DNA of 64,000 nt, taken from NCBI GenBank assembly GCA_949775045.1, contig OX459099.1, positions 1,644,501 through 1,708,500 of the forward strand. Reading direction: 5' to 3'. Both the position numbers and the translations under genes were made by a program. Under the pieces are notes generated by a model that had not been told where the DNA came from, searched no databases, and worked only from the letters and a program-made list of their open reading frames with translations. Source of the DNA: Metridium senile (lineage: Eukaryota > Cnidaria > Anthozoa > Actiniaria > Metridiidae). Below are positions 23,836 through 35,000 of this stretch, piece after piece (position 1 is the first letter of the stretch; each line of letters begins with the position of its first letter).

Positions 23836-24150
23836 GGTCTAGATCCGCCACTGACTTAAAAGTGATTGTAATATTCTGAAAGAAGCTATTTTTATACTTT
23901 CTCATGATTTTTTTATGTAGCAATTGATGGTATGGCTTGGATTACATAATAGTATTTAAAAAAACACAGCCATTCCACTTGACTCAACAGTAACAACACA
24001 GCTTGTAGTCATAAATAAGGCGCCGTTTTGAAGTGCATCAGTTTCTAAAATGTTAACCACACATCACGCAACCATGAGAACTAATATTGGTTTTTGTAGG
24101 ATGTTTTAAGGCTTAATATCAGTAACAGCTACTCTTAACATTTTAAAACA
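23836..24150. other. Gene-free stretch
   Basis: Nothing recognisable. Confidence 0.4.
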
Positions 24151-24161
24151 ATTTACCATCT

Positions 24162-24269
24162 AGATATATATGTTGGTCTGATCCGCGGTTATATTAAATT
24201 GTGTATGAGTATATGATCTTCGCGGAGTAAAGCAATTAAAGTAATTGCAATTATAGAAGCCCGAAAAAA
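24162..24269 (-). mobile_element. 5'-truncated SINE copy with 11-bp TSD
   Basis: Flanked by ATTTACCATCT on both sides (24151-24161 and 24270-24280). Content matches the SINE arm at 18732-18986: GGTCTGATCCGCGGTTATAT, TTCGCGGAG, GTAATTGCAATTATAGAAGC, CCGAAAAAAA. The tRNA-like head is missing, so it is truncated at its 5' end, which lies to the right; the element points to the minus strand. Confidence 0.85.
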
Positions 24270-24280
24270 ATTTACCATCT

Positions 24281-24920
24281 TTACGATTTACAAGTCTTTT
24301 CATCAAACGTGTCCAAAACGAAATACCAGTCAGTTTAAGATATATATCTCAGTAACAGTCATATATGAAAAAAACTAGGCCTAATTCATGAACAATTCAC
24401 GAAAGAAAAGACTCCTTCCAAGCCTGATAAAGTGCACATTTTAATTGATATTTGTAAAACGGTGATGTCAATTGACATTGAGATAATTCACTTTTTACAC
24501 TTTACTAAGCTATGAATCACCGGCAAATCTTAGACACTCCAGATAACACTAAAGTGACTTAAGAAAAAAAGGAGGCGAGAAAGGAAGTTGAGTAATCTCT
24601 CTACATTACTAAATTTAACAAGTTTCTTTATCCCTACAATTTCTTTAGATCATTTTATTTGTTTTGCGGTAAAACATTTTGTCGTAAATTTTTGTTGTCA
24701 TTTAAAGTGATAAAAACGTCGAATGTGGTACATCAAAGCAAGTACTATACTAGTGCTATAGTTATACTATCTAGTAAATTATAATTTCATTGCGGTTCAT
24801 TTTTTATATACATTAAATAGAAACCACCGATTTTTTTTTGTTAATTATTTCAGTATTTATTTTTTCAGTATTTTTATATTTCTTTTATATCTATTTATTA
24901 TTGATTAATTAATTAACTAA
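24281..24920. other. Gene-free stretch
   Basis: No gene or element recognised. Confidence 0.4.
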
Positions 24921-25100
24921 TTATATAGTTTATTTATTCATTATATAGTTTATTTATTCATTATATAGTTTATTTATTCATTATATAGTTTATTTATTCA
25001 TTATATAGTTTATTTATTCATTATATAGTTTATTTATTCATTATATAGTTTATTTATTCATTATATAGTTTATTTATTCATTATATAGTTTATTTATTCA
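24921..25100. repeat. 20-bp minisatellite, nine perfect units
   Basis: The unit TTATATAGTTTATTTATTCA is repeated nine times with no substitution. There are no spacers, so this is not a CRISPR-like array. Confidence 0.97.
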
Positions 25101-25325
25101 TTTTGTTCACCTATTAATTAATTTAATAATTCATTCATTGACTTATTCATTGTTCTATTAAACAACCCTTTAGTTGTCATAAATATAGACGATTTAATCT
25201 TATTCCTTTACCAAAATTATTTTATCTATCAAAAACACTTAAATGCGACATTTGGTCTACAAAGATCAGTCGCAGATATAATAAAACACTTGCATGTATT
25301 CGCTACTCAGTATCACTATCACTCG

Positions 25326-25411
25326 GAGTGACGCTTTCCTGTCGCTTTGTGTTTCGGGGTTCCTGTGTGAGTGACGCTTTCCTGTCGCTTTGTGTTTCGG
25401 GGTTCCTGTGT
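25326..25411. repeat. 43-bp tandem duplication
   Basis: Two identical units starting GAGTGACGCTTTCCTGTCGC at 25326 and 25369. Both end TTCGGGGTTCCTGTGT. Confidence 0.95.
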
Positions 25412-25447
25412 TCATTTGGTCTCTAAACATCTAAATGAAGACATAGT

Positions 25448-25710
25448 GTTGTATGCCCATAATTCCTTTATATCTTGAAATGACGTATTTTAATAGCAAG
25501 AGGTGTTTTCGCCCTACAATGTTTTTTATTCTGCATTTATGTTTTTTTGGAAATATAGTATGCTCATAATTTCTTTATATCTTGAAATAGCCTATTTCAT
25601 TGAAATTGGGGGTCTTTTCTTCTTGGAATAAGGTACATGCAATTATCGTCTTTTTGAAATAGATTGTATGCCCATAATTGCTATATAGCTTGGAATGAAA
25701 TACCGTCGAT
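25448..25710. repeat. ~109-bp degenerate triplicate repeat
   Basis: GTATGCCCATAATT(C/T)CT followed by TATATCTTGAAAT recurs near 25451, 25559 and 25668. Confidence 0.7.
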
Positions 25711-25736
25711 TTTTGACAGGCCTTTTGTAAATGAGT

Positions 25737-25920
25737 TAGACTGTGAACAGTCCCTTCTTTTCCCTCCAGATTCCGAGGAAAACGAGAGAAAAATGAGCAT
25801 TTAAATAAAACACGGACGAGCACTGGATTGGGAGCGAAAAGGGGGAGGAGCGACGTTCGTTTTATTAAAGTTAAAATTTTCTGAATCCGGAGGGAAAAGT
25901 AGGGACTGCTCGCAGTCTAT
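25737..25920. mobile_element. MITE with TAGACTG(T/C)GA(A/G)CAGTCCCT ends
   Basis: The left end TAGACTGTGAACAGTCCCT, followed by TTTTCCCTCCAGATTC, is matched in inverse by GAATCCGGAGGGAAAAGTAG and GGGACTGCTCGCAGTCTA at the right end. About 184 bp. A related right-end-like sequence (AAAAGTAGGGAATGTTCAGCAG) lies near 34346. Confidence 0.8.
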
Positions 25921-26035
25921 AAATGGGTGTATACGTCTGTCTATGCGAGTACCAACGTACCAATTAATCAAAGAGGTGTTTGTAAGGTTGTGTGAATATT
26001 AAACATGGTGCTACTTCGACCTATTTTTGAACATT

Positions 26036-26090
26036 TTTCAATGTCGAGCTTTCGACCACACTGGGTCGTCTTCAGGACTAACAGAAATTA
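26036..26090 (-). other. Stem-loop with hammerhead-like core words
   Basis: Read on the minus strand: CTGAAGA, then a perfect stem CGACC/GGTCG around loop CAGTGT, then GAAAGC and TCGAC. Similar words recur at the ends of Penelope-like elements, some of which are reported to carry hammerhead ribozyme motifs. The core differs from CTGATGA and no clear cleavage triplet is present, so self-cleavage is not claimed. Confidence 0.35.
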
Positions 26091-26127
26091 ATCGTTACAT
26101 TTAAAAATATTACGTTTAGTACCAATC

Positions 26128-26310
26128 CCGGGGGGACTCCTTAGAAAATGGATAGGGGTGCTCGACGGACCTTTTAGGGTCTCGAACTGGCACCGTACCT
26201 TTTAGGGTCAGTTTTCGAACTTAAGATTATACATATTGAAAAATGTTTAAATGTGGTCGTACCTTTTAGGGTCTGAAATCAGTATATGAATTAATTTTAC
26301 CCCTCCGGGG
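26128..26310. mobile_element. MITE family 2, copy B (right end lost)
   Basis: Starts GGGGGACTCCTTAGAAAATG and contains the GTACCTTTTAGGGTC series and the internal TTAAGATTATACATATTG of the copy at 20515. It stops before the expected right inverted repeat. Confidence 0.85.
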
Positions 26311-26734
26311 TACCAATTATTATTTCATTCTAAATGCGGTCTATATTCGGTATATGATACTATGTTCGGTACCTTTGAGCTCATTATATGGCAGAAATAT
26401 AGATACAAGAACAGATGGAAATAGGGTTTTTAGGTTGATATAATAGAGATAAAGACTTTTAGTTTTCGTAAATGAAAACAGCTGCATTTTGTATTATCGC
26501 TTTTCGGGTAAGTGCAACCACAGCGAGATATGATTGAATTATTTGGCGGGCAGGCAGCAACTAACAAAGAAAATAAATACTATGTATTAGAAGTTTATTA
26601 TGAACTTCTGTATGTAGTTATTACAATAAAAAAGTTTGAAAACCACACTTTATCACCTATTAAGATAGACAGATTTGGGAAGAAATATTGCCTTTTATAA
26701 TGAATAACAAAATTTTTTATTAAGACTTTAATAA
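26311..26734. other. Gene-free stretch
   Basis: No recognised gene. The 62-codon + frame at 26512-26700 has no identifiable motif. Confidence 0.4.
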
Positions 26735-26879
26735 TAGAGTACAAACACTAAAAGTGTGCAACATAAATACCACTATATACTGCTAAATTATGCAAATTAT
26801 TTTGTTCTCAATTGTTTAATCAACACTATTTAGTGGTAAATAGTACAAAGTATTGCACACTTTTAGTGTTTGTATTCTA
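26735..26879. mobile_element. MITE with 27-bp terminal inverted repeats
   Basis: The left end TAGAGTACAAACACTAAAAG continues to TGTGCAA. The right end is the inverse of TAGAATACAAACACTAAAAG, one mismatch. Total 145 bp, AT-rich core, TA-type ends. Confidence 0.9.
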
Positions 26880-27382
26880 CCATAATCAACCTTTTTTAAC
26901 GTTTAAATTTAGCAGATAAAAATATTGTTTGATAAAAATACATATATATTCACATATAAATATCTTTTACACGGACAATATAAAAAAGTTCGGATATATT
27001 TTCAAAATAAAAGTTAAATCACTACAACAGCTAGAGAAGAAAAACGGAGAACGAAAGTACATGAAAAAGTACATTTGACCTTGTCACGAACACTCTAGAT
27101 TCTCATTGTAGGTCAATAGATGTAATTGACTTAGGAACAAACAAATAAAAACAACATTGTGCACTTTGCCTAAAGCTAGACTCAGGCTATTTTGATGGGA
27201 CACATTTAAGTGACATAAATATATATAGCTATATATAGCGACATTAACTACTACAGATCTCGAAATTGAGAGTAAAGAGCTCTAATAGGCAGGTGTTTCG
27301 ATCTTTCTGGATCTCGTTTGCACGCAACCTTCTTCACAGGGATTTTCAGACAAATTATCTTGTTGGCCGGTTCAGGTCATAA

Positions 27383-27555
27383 TACTCCGACGAAGGGCTA
27401 AAGCTCGAAACGTCAGTAAGGTCAAGTCAACATTTTTTACGGTGTTACAAATGTCATTATATTACATATCGTTATATTACATATCGTTATATTACATATC
27501 GTTGATATTACATATCAAACACCGACGCAGCCTATACTAGTTTACTCGCTTAAAA
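27383..27555 (-). repeat. Dispersed repeat family 3, copy A
   Basis: On the minus strand it starts GTAAACTAGTATAGGCTGCG, continues TCGGTGTTTGATAT and AACACCGTAAAAAATG, and ends CTGACGTTTCGAGCTTTAGC plus CCTTCGTCGG. In this copy the centre carries four tandem GTTATATTACATATC words (27455-27509). Other copies: 36057-36190 and 54785-54908. Probably the end of a larger retroelement (Penelope or LTR type). Confidence 0.75.
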
Positions 27556-27673
27556 TAAAGTGAACAAATGCGTTAATTTTTAGTGACAAATAAAAAAATA
27601 GTTTAGTAGTAGAAGCATGCATTTTAATAAATGGAATACGTTTTGGAAACATGTTCTGTAACTGTACGATATT

Positions 27674-27760
27674 GGGCTTCCTGTGGTAAAATAGTACAAA
27701 TCAGTACCGCTGGATGACAATAGTGCAGGCTCTGAAATAAAGAAATTCAGGATTCCTGTG
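27674..27760 (-). repeat. Minus-strand copies of the ACCACAG|GAA(G/T)CC(C/T) motif
   Basis: On the minus strand, TTTTACCACAG|GAAGCCCAAT (GAAGCCC at 27674-27680) and TCTTACCACAG|GAATCCTGA (about 27750-27760). They resemble the + strand motif repeated at 35.4-38.6 kb. Confidence 0.5.
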
Positions 27761-27860
27761 GTAAGATAAGAATTAACTTCATCACAAAATCAGTCACAAA
27801 AAGTAGTGATATATATGTTCAAAAACTCATTAAAAAGAAATCGTAACCGTGACGAGTGTT

Positions 27861-28162
27861 TTAAGGAGGCTCGTCGCAATATCTTTATGGTACACCTAGC
27901 AGCATTCAGACGGCTGTAACTTCTGTTTGAATGATCCGATCTGCTAGCCGTTTTCACACGATACCAGGCATAGATTAAAGTTGTCAAAAATATAAAGTTG
28001 GTTTGAGCCAGCGTTTTGGTTGTGACGTAGTGATGACGTCATGGAAATAGTTTATCGCTTTTTTTCTCAAAACATTGATCTAAACTTTTAATGCGACATG
28101 CATCAATCGATAGTGTGGGTCAAGGCCCTAAACATATTGCAATATGAGCCGAGCCTCCTTAA
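27861..28162. mobile_element. piggyBac-like MITE (TTAA ends), 302 bp
   Basis: Starts TTAAGGAGGCTCGTCGCAAT and ends CGAGCCTCCTTAA; both ends contain TTAA, the piggyBac-type target. The inverted repeat covers about 13 bp strictly and more loosely 25 bp. The core contains TGACGTAGTGATGACGTCAT. No ORF. Confidence 0.8.
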
Positions 28163-28308
28163 CTGAAGATATAGATTCACCCTAATTTACATAAACTTTA
28201 ACCTGTATTTTCTCTAATAAACTTTCATAAATCCTTGTTTTTTTTCTACAAAAGCATGAAATATAGGTTGGAGTTTTCGAAGCCGCAGATCGCAGAACTC
28301 GCAGATCG

Positions 28309-28370
28309 GTGTTTTATCAGGTCTTAAACCACTTGGCTTCACCTCGTGGTTTTAAATCCTGATAAAACAC
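28309..28370. repeat. Inverted repeat (hairpin, ~23-bp arms)
   Basis: GTGTTTTATCAGG and TAAACCAC at left are mirrored by GTGGTTTTAA and CCTGATAAAACAC at right. Confidence 0.8.
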
Positions 28371-28699
28371 TCCTGCTCGTTTATTAAACTATACTAAAAG
28401 GAAATTCATTTGACAATAAAATTCTGCGATAAGACATTGAAATTAACAAAGTTTAAGGAAATTGTTGGAAATTCTTTATATATTAAATTCGTGTAAATTG
28501 TCCGAAATCAACCTCATAGATGCTATTACATTTCTATTTTAGTCAGCTTTTTGAATAACGTAAACACGAATATACGAACTAACACACAGTTTTAGTCAAC
28601 ACCAATCAAAATCAGCAGAACTTTAAAATTTACCTTCGCGCGCATTCGGGTGGTTGCGCACAACTGTATTTCGCTCGCACGCAAATCTGGGATATAGTG

Positions 28700-28921
28700 A
28701 CCGTATTTACTCGAATAAGCGCCGCCCTCAAATTAACGCCGCACTTTAACACTATAATGTTACTCTAGAACAGAACTGGAAATACATTTTTACCAAAAGT
28801 TATATTCTTCAGTTCAAAGTAATTATATTTCGCCGCTTAAGTTATCTCCCGAATATTCGTAGTTCTGATCAAGAAGGGGATATTAATGAGCGCCGCGGCC
28901 CTTATTCGAATAAACACGGTA
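28700..28921. mobile_element. MITE with ACCGTATTTACTCGAATAAG ends
   Basis: The left end ACCGTATTTACTCGAATAAG plus CGCCGC is matched in inverse by GCGCCGCGGCCCTTATTCGA and ATAAACACGGT at the right. 222 bp, no ORF. Confidence 0.85.
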
Positions 28922-28959
28922 GACAAAAATGAATCAGGAATAAGAGAAAATCGAAAAAA

Positions 28960-29275
28960 AATGAATAGGAAAAACCGCAGTGAGTTTTCAAGCTATGTTT
29001 CTAAGCGGGCTTTTAAGTATAAATTGTGAAAATAATTTTCGAATCATTTTTTTTACTAAAAGTAACCAGTTTTCGTACTGTTTGCCTTTTTAACTAATAA
29101 AATGCCAAAAAATAATTGAATAGGAACAAAATAAATAGGAAAAACCGCAAAGTTTTCAAGCTATGTTTCTAAACGGGCTTTTAAGTATAAATTGTGTTTG
29201 AAAATAACTTTTTACTAAACGTTGTCAATTTTCGTACTGTTGGCCTTTTCCAACTAATAAAATGGCGGGGGAAAA
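28960..29275. repeat. ~170-bp tandem duplication
   Basis: AATAGGAAAAACCGCA starts both units (about 28963 and 29134). Both continue AGTTTTCAAGCTATGTTTCT, CGGGCTTTTAAGTATAAATT and TTTTCGTACTGTT. Confidence 0.85.
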
Positions 29276-32064
29276 TGATTATGTTCTCTTGTTAGTATTA
29301 TTCAATAAAAAGGGCATGGAATGGGAACATTAACGTTTTAGTTCTATTAATCTCCTTTCATTGAGACTGTCAGACGTGTAAATAGACAAAATTGCGTTGC
29401 TATGTACATTTTGACCCAATTCAATTCTTTTGGGAATAAAATACTTTGCATGTCTCATGTATTGAACAAAAGTTTTTATTCCAAGTGGTTTTGAATTTCT
29501 TTGAAACTTACATAGCAACGCGTTTGTCGATTAAGCCTATCCATGCTTTCAAATGGTAAATATGGAACTGACTAAGGTAGGCTAGCCTGATAGGAAAAGT
29601 TAAAGAAGTAAACGAATGCAAAGGTCCTCCCTCTATTACAGTGCGAATCACAAAACCGTGGGCACCTAGAAATATTTTAAAAACCTTTTTTTGTTCGTTG
29701 AACAACTCAGAAATTACTATATCACGCCAAGAAGTTTGACTGATGTATAGTATGATAAACTTTTTGTAGTTAGAGTTGTTTGTGAGTTGCTATACGAACA
29801 ATAAACGATTTCCAAAATATTTCTGGGTACCCACGGTTTTTCGATTCGCACTGTAACTCTGGGTTCCCCATTGTGGAAATTAAAGAAGATCATTATAATT
29901 TGATTGCGTTTCTTTACTGTGTTATGAAACTAAGTCCCATTTTTCAGGGACATTTCTGACACTAGCTTCAATAATTAACCAACAGTAGACTGAATAAAAC
30001 AATTCTAAGAATGACTTTTATGACAATAAGATTTGTTTAAGTTTTACACTACAACCTACTCAAATTTGACACCGGCAACTTCCTGTCGACATCTTTGCCC
30101 GAACCAGTGATTGGTCCTTCCATTACAGAATCAGTGGTTTTAATGGTAACTAATAATATACCATAAACAATCATACAGAGATTTTAAAAATATATGAACT
30201 AATATATGAATTAATAAATGAACTGCAGCACAAACGCGACGTCAATAAGACTATGGCGTAACCTGCAAGAAAATTGTCAGACGAAACTGACACCAGCAGC
30301 CAAAACATGCAGCAGCATATTAAAACCAACTACACCAAAAAACTATTTCAAGGACTATACAATGAAATGATAAAAATGTCAGTTTTGAAACAATAAAACA
30401 AACAAGACTGAATGACGCGGGGGAATAAATTGTAACATAAAACTCCATGGTGCATGTGGTTTGTCCAAGCTCCATTAGGAAGCTAGAGGCCCTGTCAGGA
30501 CAAGAAAAAACTTGCTGAGACATGTCATGAGCATCTCGGCAGCACATGAACCGTGGCAACAGTAGGAAAGACAAATACTTTAAAACCACGACAGAAAAGA
30601 ACGATATTAAAGACTAAGAAACAATAAACTATGCAAACTGATAGACAAATAAAGTAAAATCTTTGAATACGATTCCTCCGTGAAGAAAGCGTTATTGTCA
30701 GTGTAAATTAATTGGTTAATTTCAACTTCTTCATAAAAATAAAAAATAAAAAATAACTTAATATAAACTAACCAGTTTTGGAAAAAGGTATCAGAAATAT
30801 AAGATGGTAATTGAAGTTCTTAGAAACAGGAAAGACATTTCAATGAAATGCGATTGTTTCCTCGAAGACCTCAAGCAACTGTATGGCAACTGCATATCAA
30901 CAGTAGCATCTACTTCCGACACTAGTTTCTTTATATAAGTAAAAGAATATTGAGAAAATAACTTCTTGTACCTACTCAGTAATGTTTAACTTGAATAGAT
31001 AACACTAACGGTCATACTAAGCAGTTTTTAAAAAGGGTGAAATTGTCAGACACCTTTTTTCCGCATGACGGTGTTGTTTCCGCAATTTCCACATGGTCTT
31101 GCAAAATGAGTACTTTCCGCATATTAACGTCTCGAAAATAATCCCATAATACCAAAGAAAACACCTCAAGCAGGAAGATGGGATGAGAGGCAGCAACTGT
31201 TTCCCCTATATTAAAAATTATTTTGCACTAGTGGGAAAACAGGCTGCTTTTCAGGTATATGGAACTACTAGAAAAATATATTCTGAAAAGCTGTTCCAGT
31301 CTAGTCTAAAACGGGTGAACTAGCAACTAAACAAACTTATAAAATTGAGCTGAAAAATCGCATTGGAAGTGTAAAAATATTGTTTGGGATAATAAGCAAG
31401 GGTTGCGGTTAGTATCCTATATATTTTCTCAAGTGTATTAATTTTAAAGCGTTGTCCCGAGTCAAATAAAATGTTTTCCTTTATGACTAATGTGTACAAT
31501 ATCTACATCGTTCCACTTGAGAGAACAAATCATTAACACATTTTGATGAGCTTACACTTTTAACTCCCGAAACAATGAAGTATAACTAGTTCTTTTATTA
31601 GAAAAGGCAATCAATGATTGTGGTGTAATTTTTGTGTTGCTATAAACTACAATGCACGATAAACATCGCAATAAAAAAATTTCCTAAAAATAAGCAAAAA
31701 CGTGGCAAAGAAAGATTTGTGGAGAAAATTATTCTATCAACGAAATAACGATAATATTCTTGTATATTTGAAACAAATACTTTTGTTTGCAAGAAAAAAT
31801 ATTGCACCTACAAATTATTACCATAATCCTAATATAGTCATAAATACGTAAACAGTTTCTACCGCAAACTTGATGCTGATTGGCTGGCGGAACAATAGTT
31901 TGATTGTTATGTAAATATAGTGTTACGCAGTTCTGGATCACGGCCAAAAAAGGCGCCTTTTGTATTCCAACGAACTTTGTCGAAAGATCGACTTACGGGA
32001 GATATACACCGGCGAAAAACTTGAATAAATCGCTAATCTATCGAAGGCTAATAAGAAAATTAAT
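29276..32064. other. Gene-free stretch upstream of the zinc-ribbon gene
   Basis: No exon recognised in about 2.8 kb. Minus-strand frames at 29330-29518, 29508-29705, 30320-30589 and 31729-31947 lack recognisable motifs. The promoter of the zinc-ribbon gene should lie near its right end. Confidence 0.4.
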
Positions 32065-35000
32065 ATGCTGTGCATTGCTTGTAATAGTAAGGTGAGTTGG
32101 GAATGATTTTTACCAAATGACAACAGCTGTTCGCTGGAAATAGTACGGATTTGATTTGAAGTAGTAGAGCGGTGATGCCCGTGACTCTGTAGGTCAGTGG
32201 CAGCCTTGCTATACACAATACAATCGTGACGTTTAGGATCTTGATTCCAAGACTCTTTTTGGTATTAGTGACTGAATAATCATTAGAAAACTTACTATAT
32301 AGATTTAGCATCAGTAGTAGCATATAGATTTAGATTTATAATAAATACATGGGTAGAAATGGTTTAGTTTCTAAGAGTGAAGCAAACGTTCTTGTTTACA
32401 CCGCTCTGTATGTCGGCACAAGAAAATACAGATCACATAACAACGTATTATGGTTTACCTATAGCACGCGGAAAACCTTAGAAATGCTCAATTTTTTTAG
32501 AAATTCTTCTAAAGCGTATCTATTATCTTTTAGCAAGGTAACTTTGGTTGTTGCGCTCAAATAGTATAACTTTAGTACTATCAAATTTCTAGAAAGATCC
32601 GTGGATTCGTTGTGAGGCTAAAGTGGCTATTTTACTGGTACTTCGTAGTCCTTTTTTCGTGGCTTATGTTTTGTGTTATAGAGGTTGAGATTGTACAAGT
32701 TTTGTACAAATTAAGTAAAAAATCAAAGCAGAATCAATGAATGATCAGTTTGAATTTTAAGCGGCAAACGTTGAATCGTAAACGGCGAAGCGTTATCCTG
32801 ATACAATGCTGATATATCGATCGTTTACATTTGCAAAGCCAGCAAACTACTCCATTGATGATTCGCATAGTTTTTGCCATCCATTTTCCTACATTTATCT
32901 ATCTTCTCCCCGTATCTTCTTTCATTTTTTATATCATAAAAGAACAAGTTACAAATGCAAGTACTTTTCGTATGGAATTAAAAACAGACGGAAGGAAACA
33001 AAGTGTAAGGAATGAACTCAGTATTGAAAGTGCAGAGGTTATATGCAGGGTGAACGGTGCATAAAAACCGCCACAACGTACCGACAACTTTGCCAACCTT
33101 CTATACGAATTACATAACCTAGGTTTGAATATAAAAAAAGAATTGGGTTTTGAAGAATCAGTGAAAACGGAAAAATGTTAAGAGTAAAGAAACATGGTGA
33201 CAATTGTTGGCGATGTTACATAACACTGTTACATGTTGTTTTTTAAGAGCATTTCAGGCTGCTTTCTTCGCTTGTTGGAATCGATCAATTATAAATTTAC
33301 TCCCTTTTCAAAATAAAGTTAGATTTTTATTAGACGGCTCAACGTAGCAATAGCGAAAGGTACTAGACATCTGTAGATATGACTGACACAGTTAAGGATG
33401 AGGACGTTTATTGAAGACACATTGCAAATTATATTCAAGTGTCTACAAGAGCTTTCGTTCTCTACTGAAAAAATCGAATTGGGTTCACGATAGTGGGTAT
33501 ATACTCAACAAAGAGGGCTTCTTTCTTCAAGAGCCTTTCGTTGTCTATCGAAAATATCGAATTACTTTTGGTTAGTGTTGATATACTCTACATAAGTGGC
33601 TTCTAACCATAAACCCTTTCTAGTTTAAGAAATACCCTTCAGGTAAAGAAATGCATTGATTATATATATAAAAAAAACTACAAAGACTCATTTTTTGTAG
33701 CGTATATTTTTGGCATTGTATGCCGACAAGAGCATTTAGATTTATATACAAGTAAATTGCAAAGGTACTGTTGCATTAACCGATGCTAATTCAAAACACA
33801 GAAATGCTGTTGGTTGTAATGATTAGATCGTAAGCCATTGTAGCCGGGAATGAGTCTGCACAGAAGCAGAAAACATTCTGTTCAATCAACAGATATATTT
33901 TGAAATATCTGTACAATAACTGATTATATGTCTGTATGCATTCCATGCCACACAGTTCGATACCTTATTTGCTATATATATACGAAGTTATTGTATGGTG
34001 TGCGATATGCAAGGTTCACGACTAATGTAAATGCTTATCACAATTAGGGAATTTCGAATTCAAACTTGTAACTTTATTATAACGCTCCATGCATATCAGT
34101 AGATACAATTCATTTGGCAAAGTCTTCTAGTCGAAAACGAGATTATAATAATATATGTACAAGGGTAACAAATCGACATTTTCGAAAAGCAACTATACTG
34201 ATAATATAGCAAGTGCAACACAGTCTCTACTTTAACGCAGCACTCGGAGGAAACGAGTTGAAGTTCGATCGAACTTTTGAAAGTTTTGGCCGAGAGAGAA
34301 TGAGGAGTGAACTGTGGACGAGGGGGATACTCATTTCTTCACGTAAAAGTAGGGAATGTTCAGCAGTATATCGCTAAGAAGCACTGAACATTACGTAGTT
34401 TCTTCTGAAATCGTTCCAGCTCAAAAGGCACAGGGCAGTTGAGCATAATGTTGTTTCATATTGCGATTTTATTAAAACTATGACTAGTAGTCTAACATTT
34501 GTCGAATGAAACTTTCGAGAAAGTTGTCGCGATATTGAGTATAGACGTAATCTTGAATAAACTGACAGAAATGTTTGAATACACTCAGGAATTGTGGGAT
34601 GTGTAGTAACACAACATATTCTTCGCGACATCTGGTTTGTTAATCGACTTAGCAATAAATATATCGAGTTAATTATAATATACTAGAATATTTAAACATA
34701 ACAACCGTATTTCTTATATTCTTTTAATATATAATCAAATTTGTTTTTCTGTTAGGTGCACGCATCAATCAAGATATGCTCTTGTGGACATGTTTTCTCA
34801 CCTGCGTCGCAACGCATCCTGGGAAAGCGGTTTTCAGGTAAGTCATTAAAACGAGGCAGCCACCTGCTCCGAGCTCACTTCAACTTAGACTTCCGGACCA
34901 GAATGCACCTTATGGTTTTACCTCGTTTTATCTCGTTATATGACATCCGGCTTGTTTACTTCAGGAGAAACTGAAATCATTAAAACGTAGGCCCAATATA

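Noticed and set aside
24921..25100. Possible CRISPR-like regular array
   Set aside because: Units are contiguous with no spacers, and the genome is an animal's.
26044..26086. Active hammerhead ribozyme
   Set aside because: The core differs from the consensus and no clear cleavage triplet is present; only resemblance is reported.
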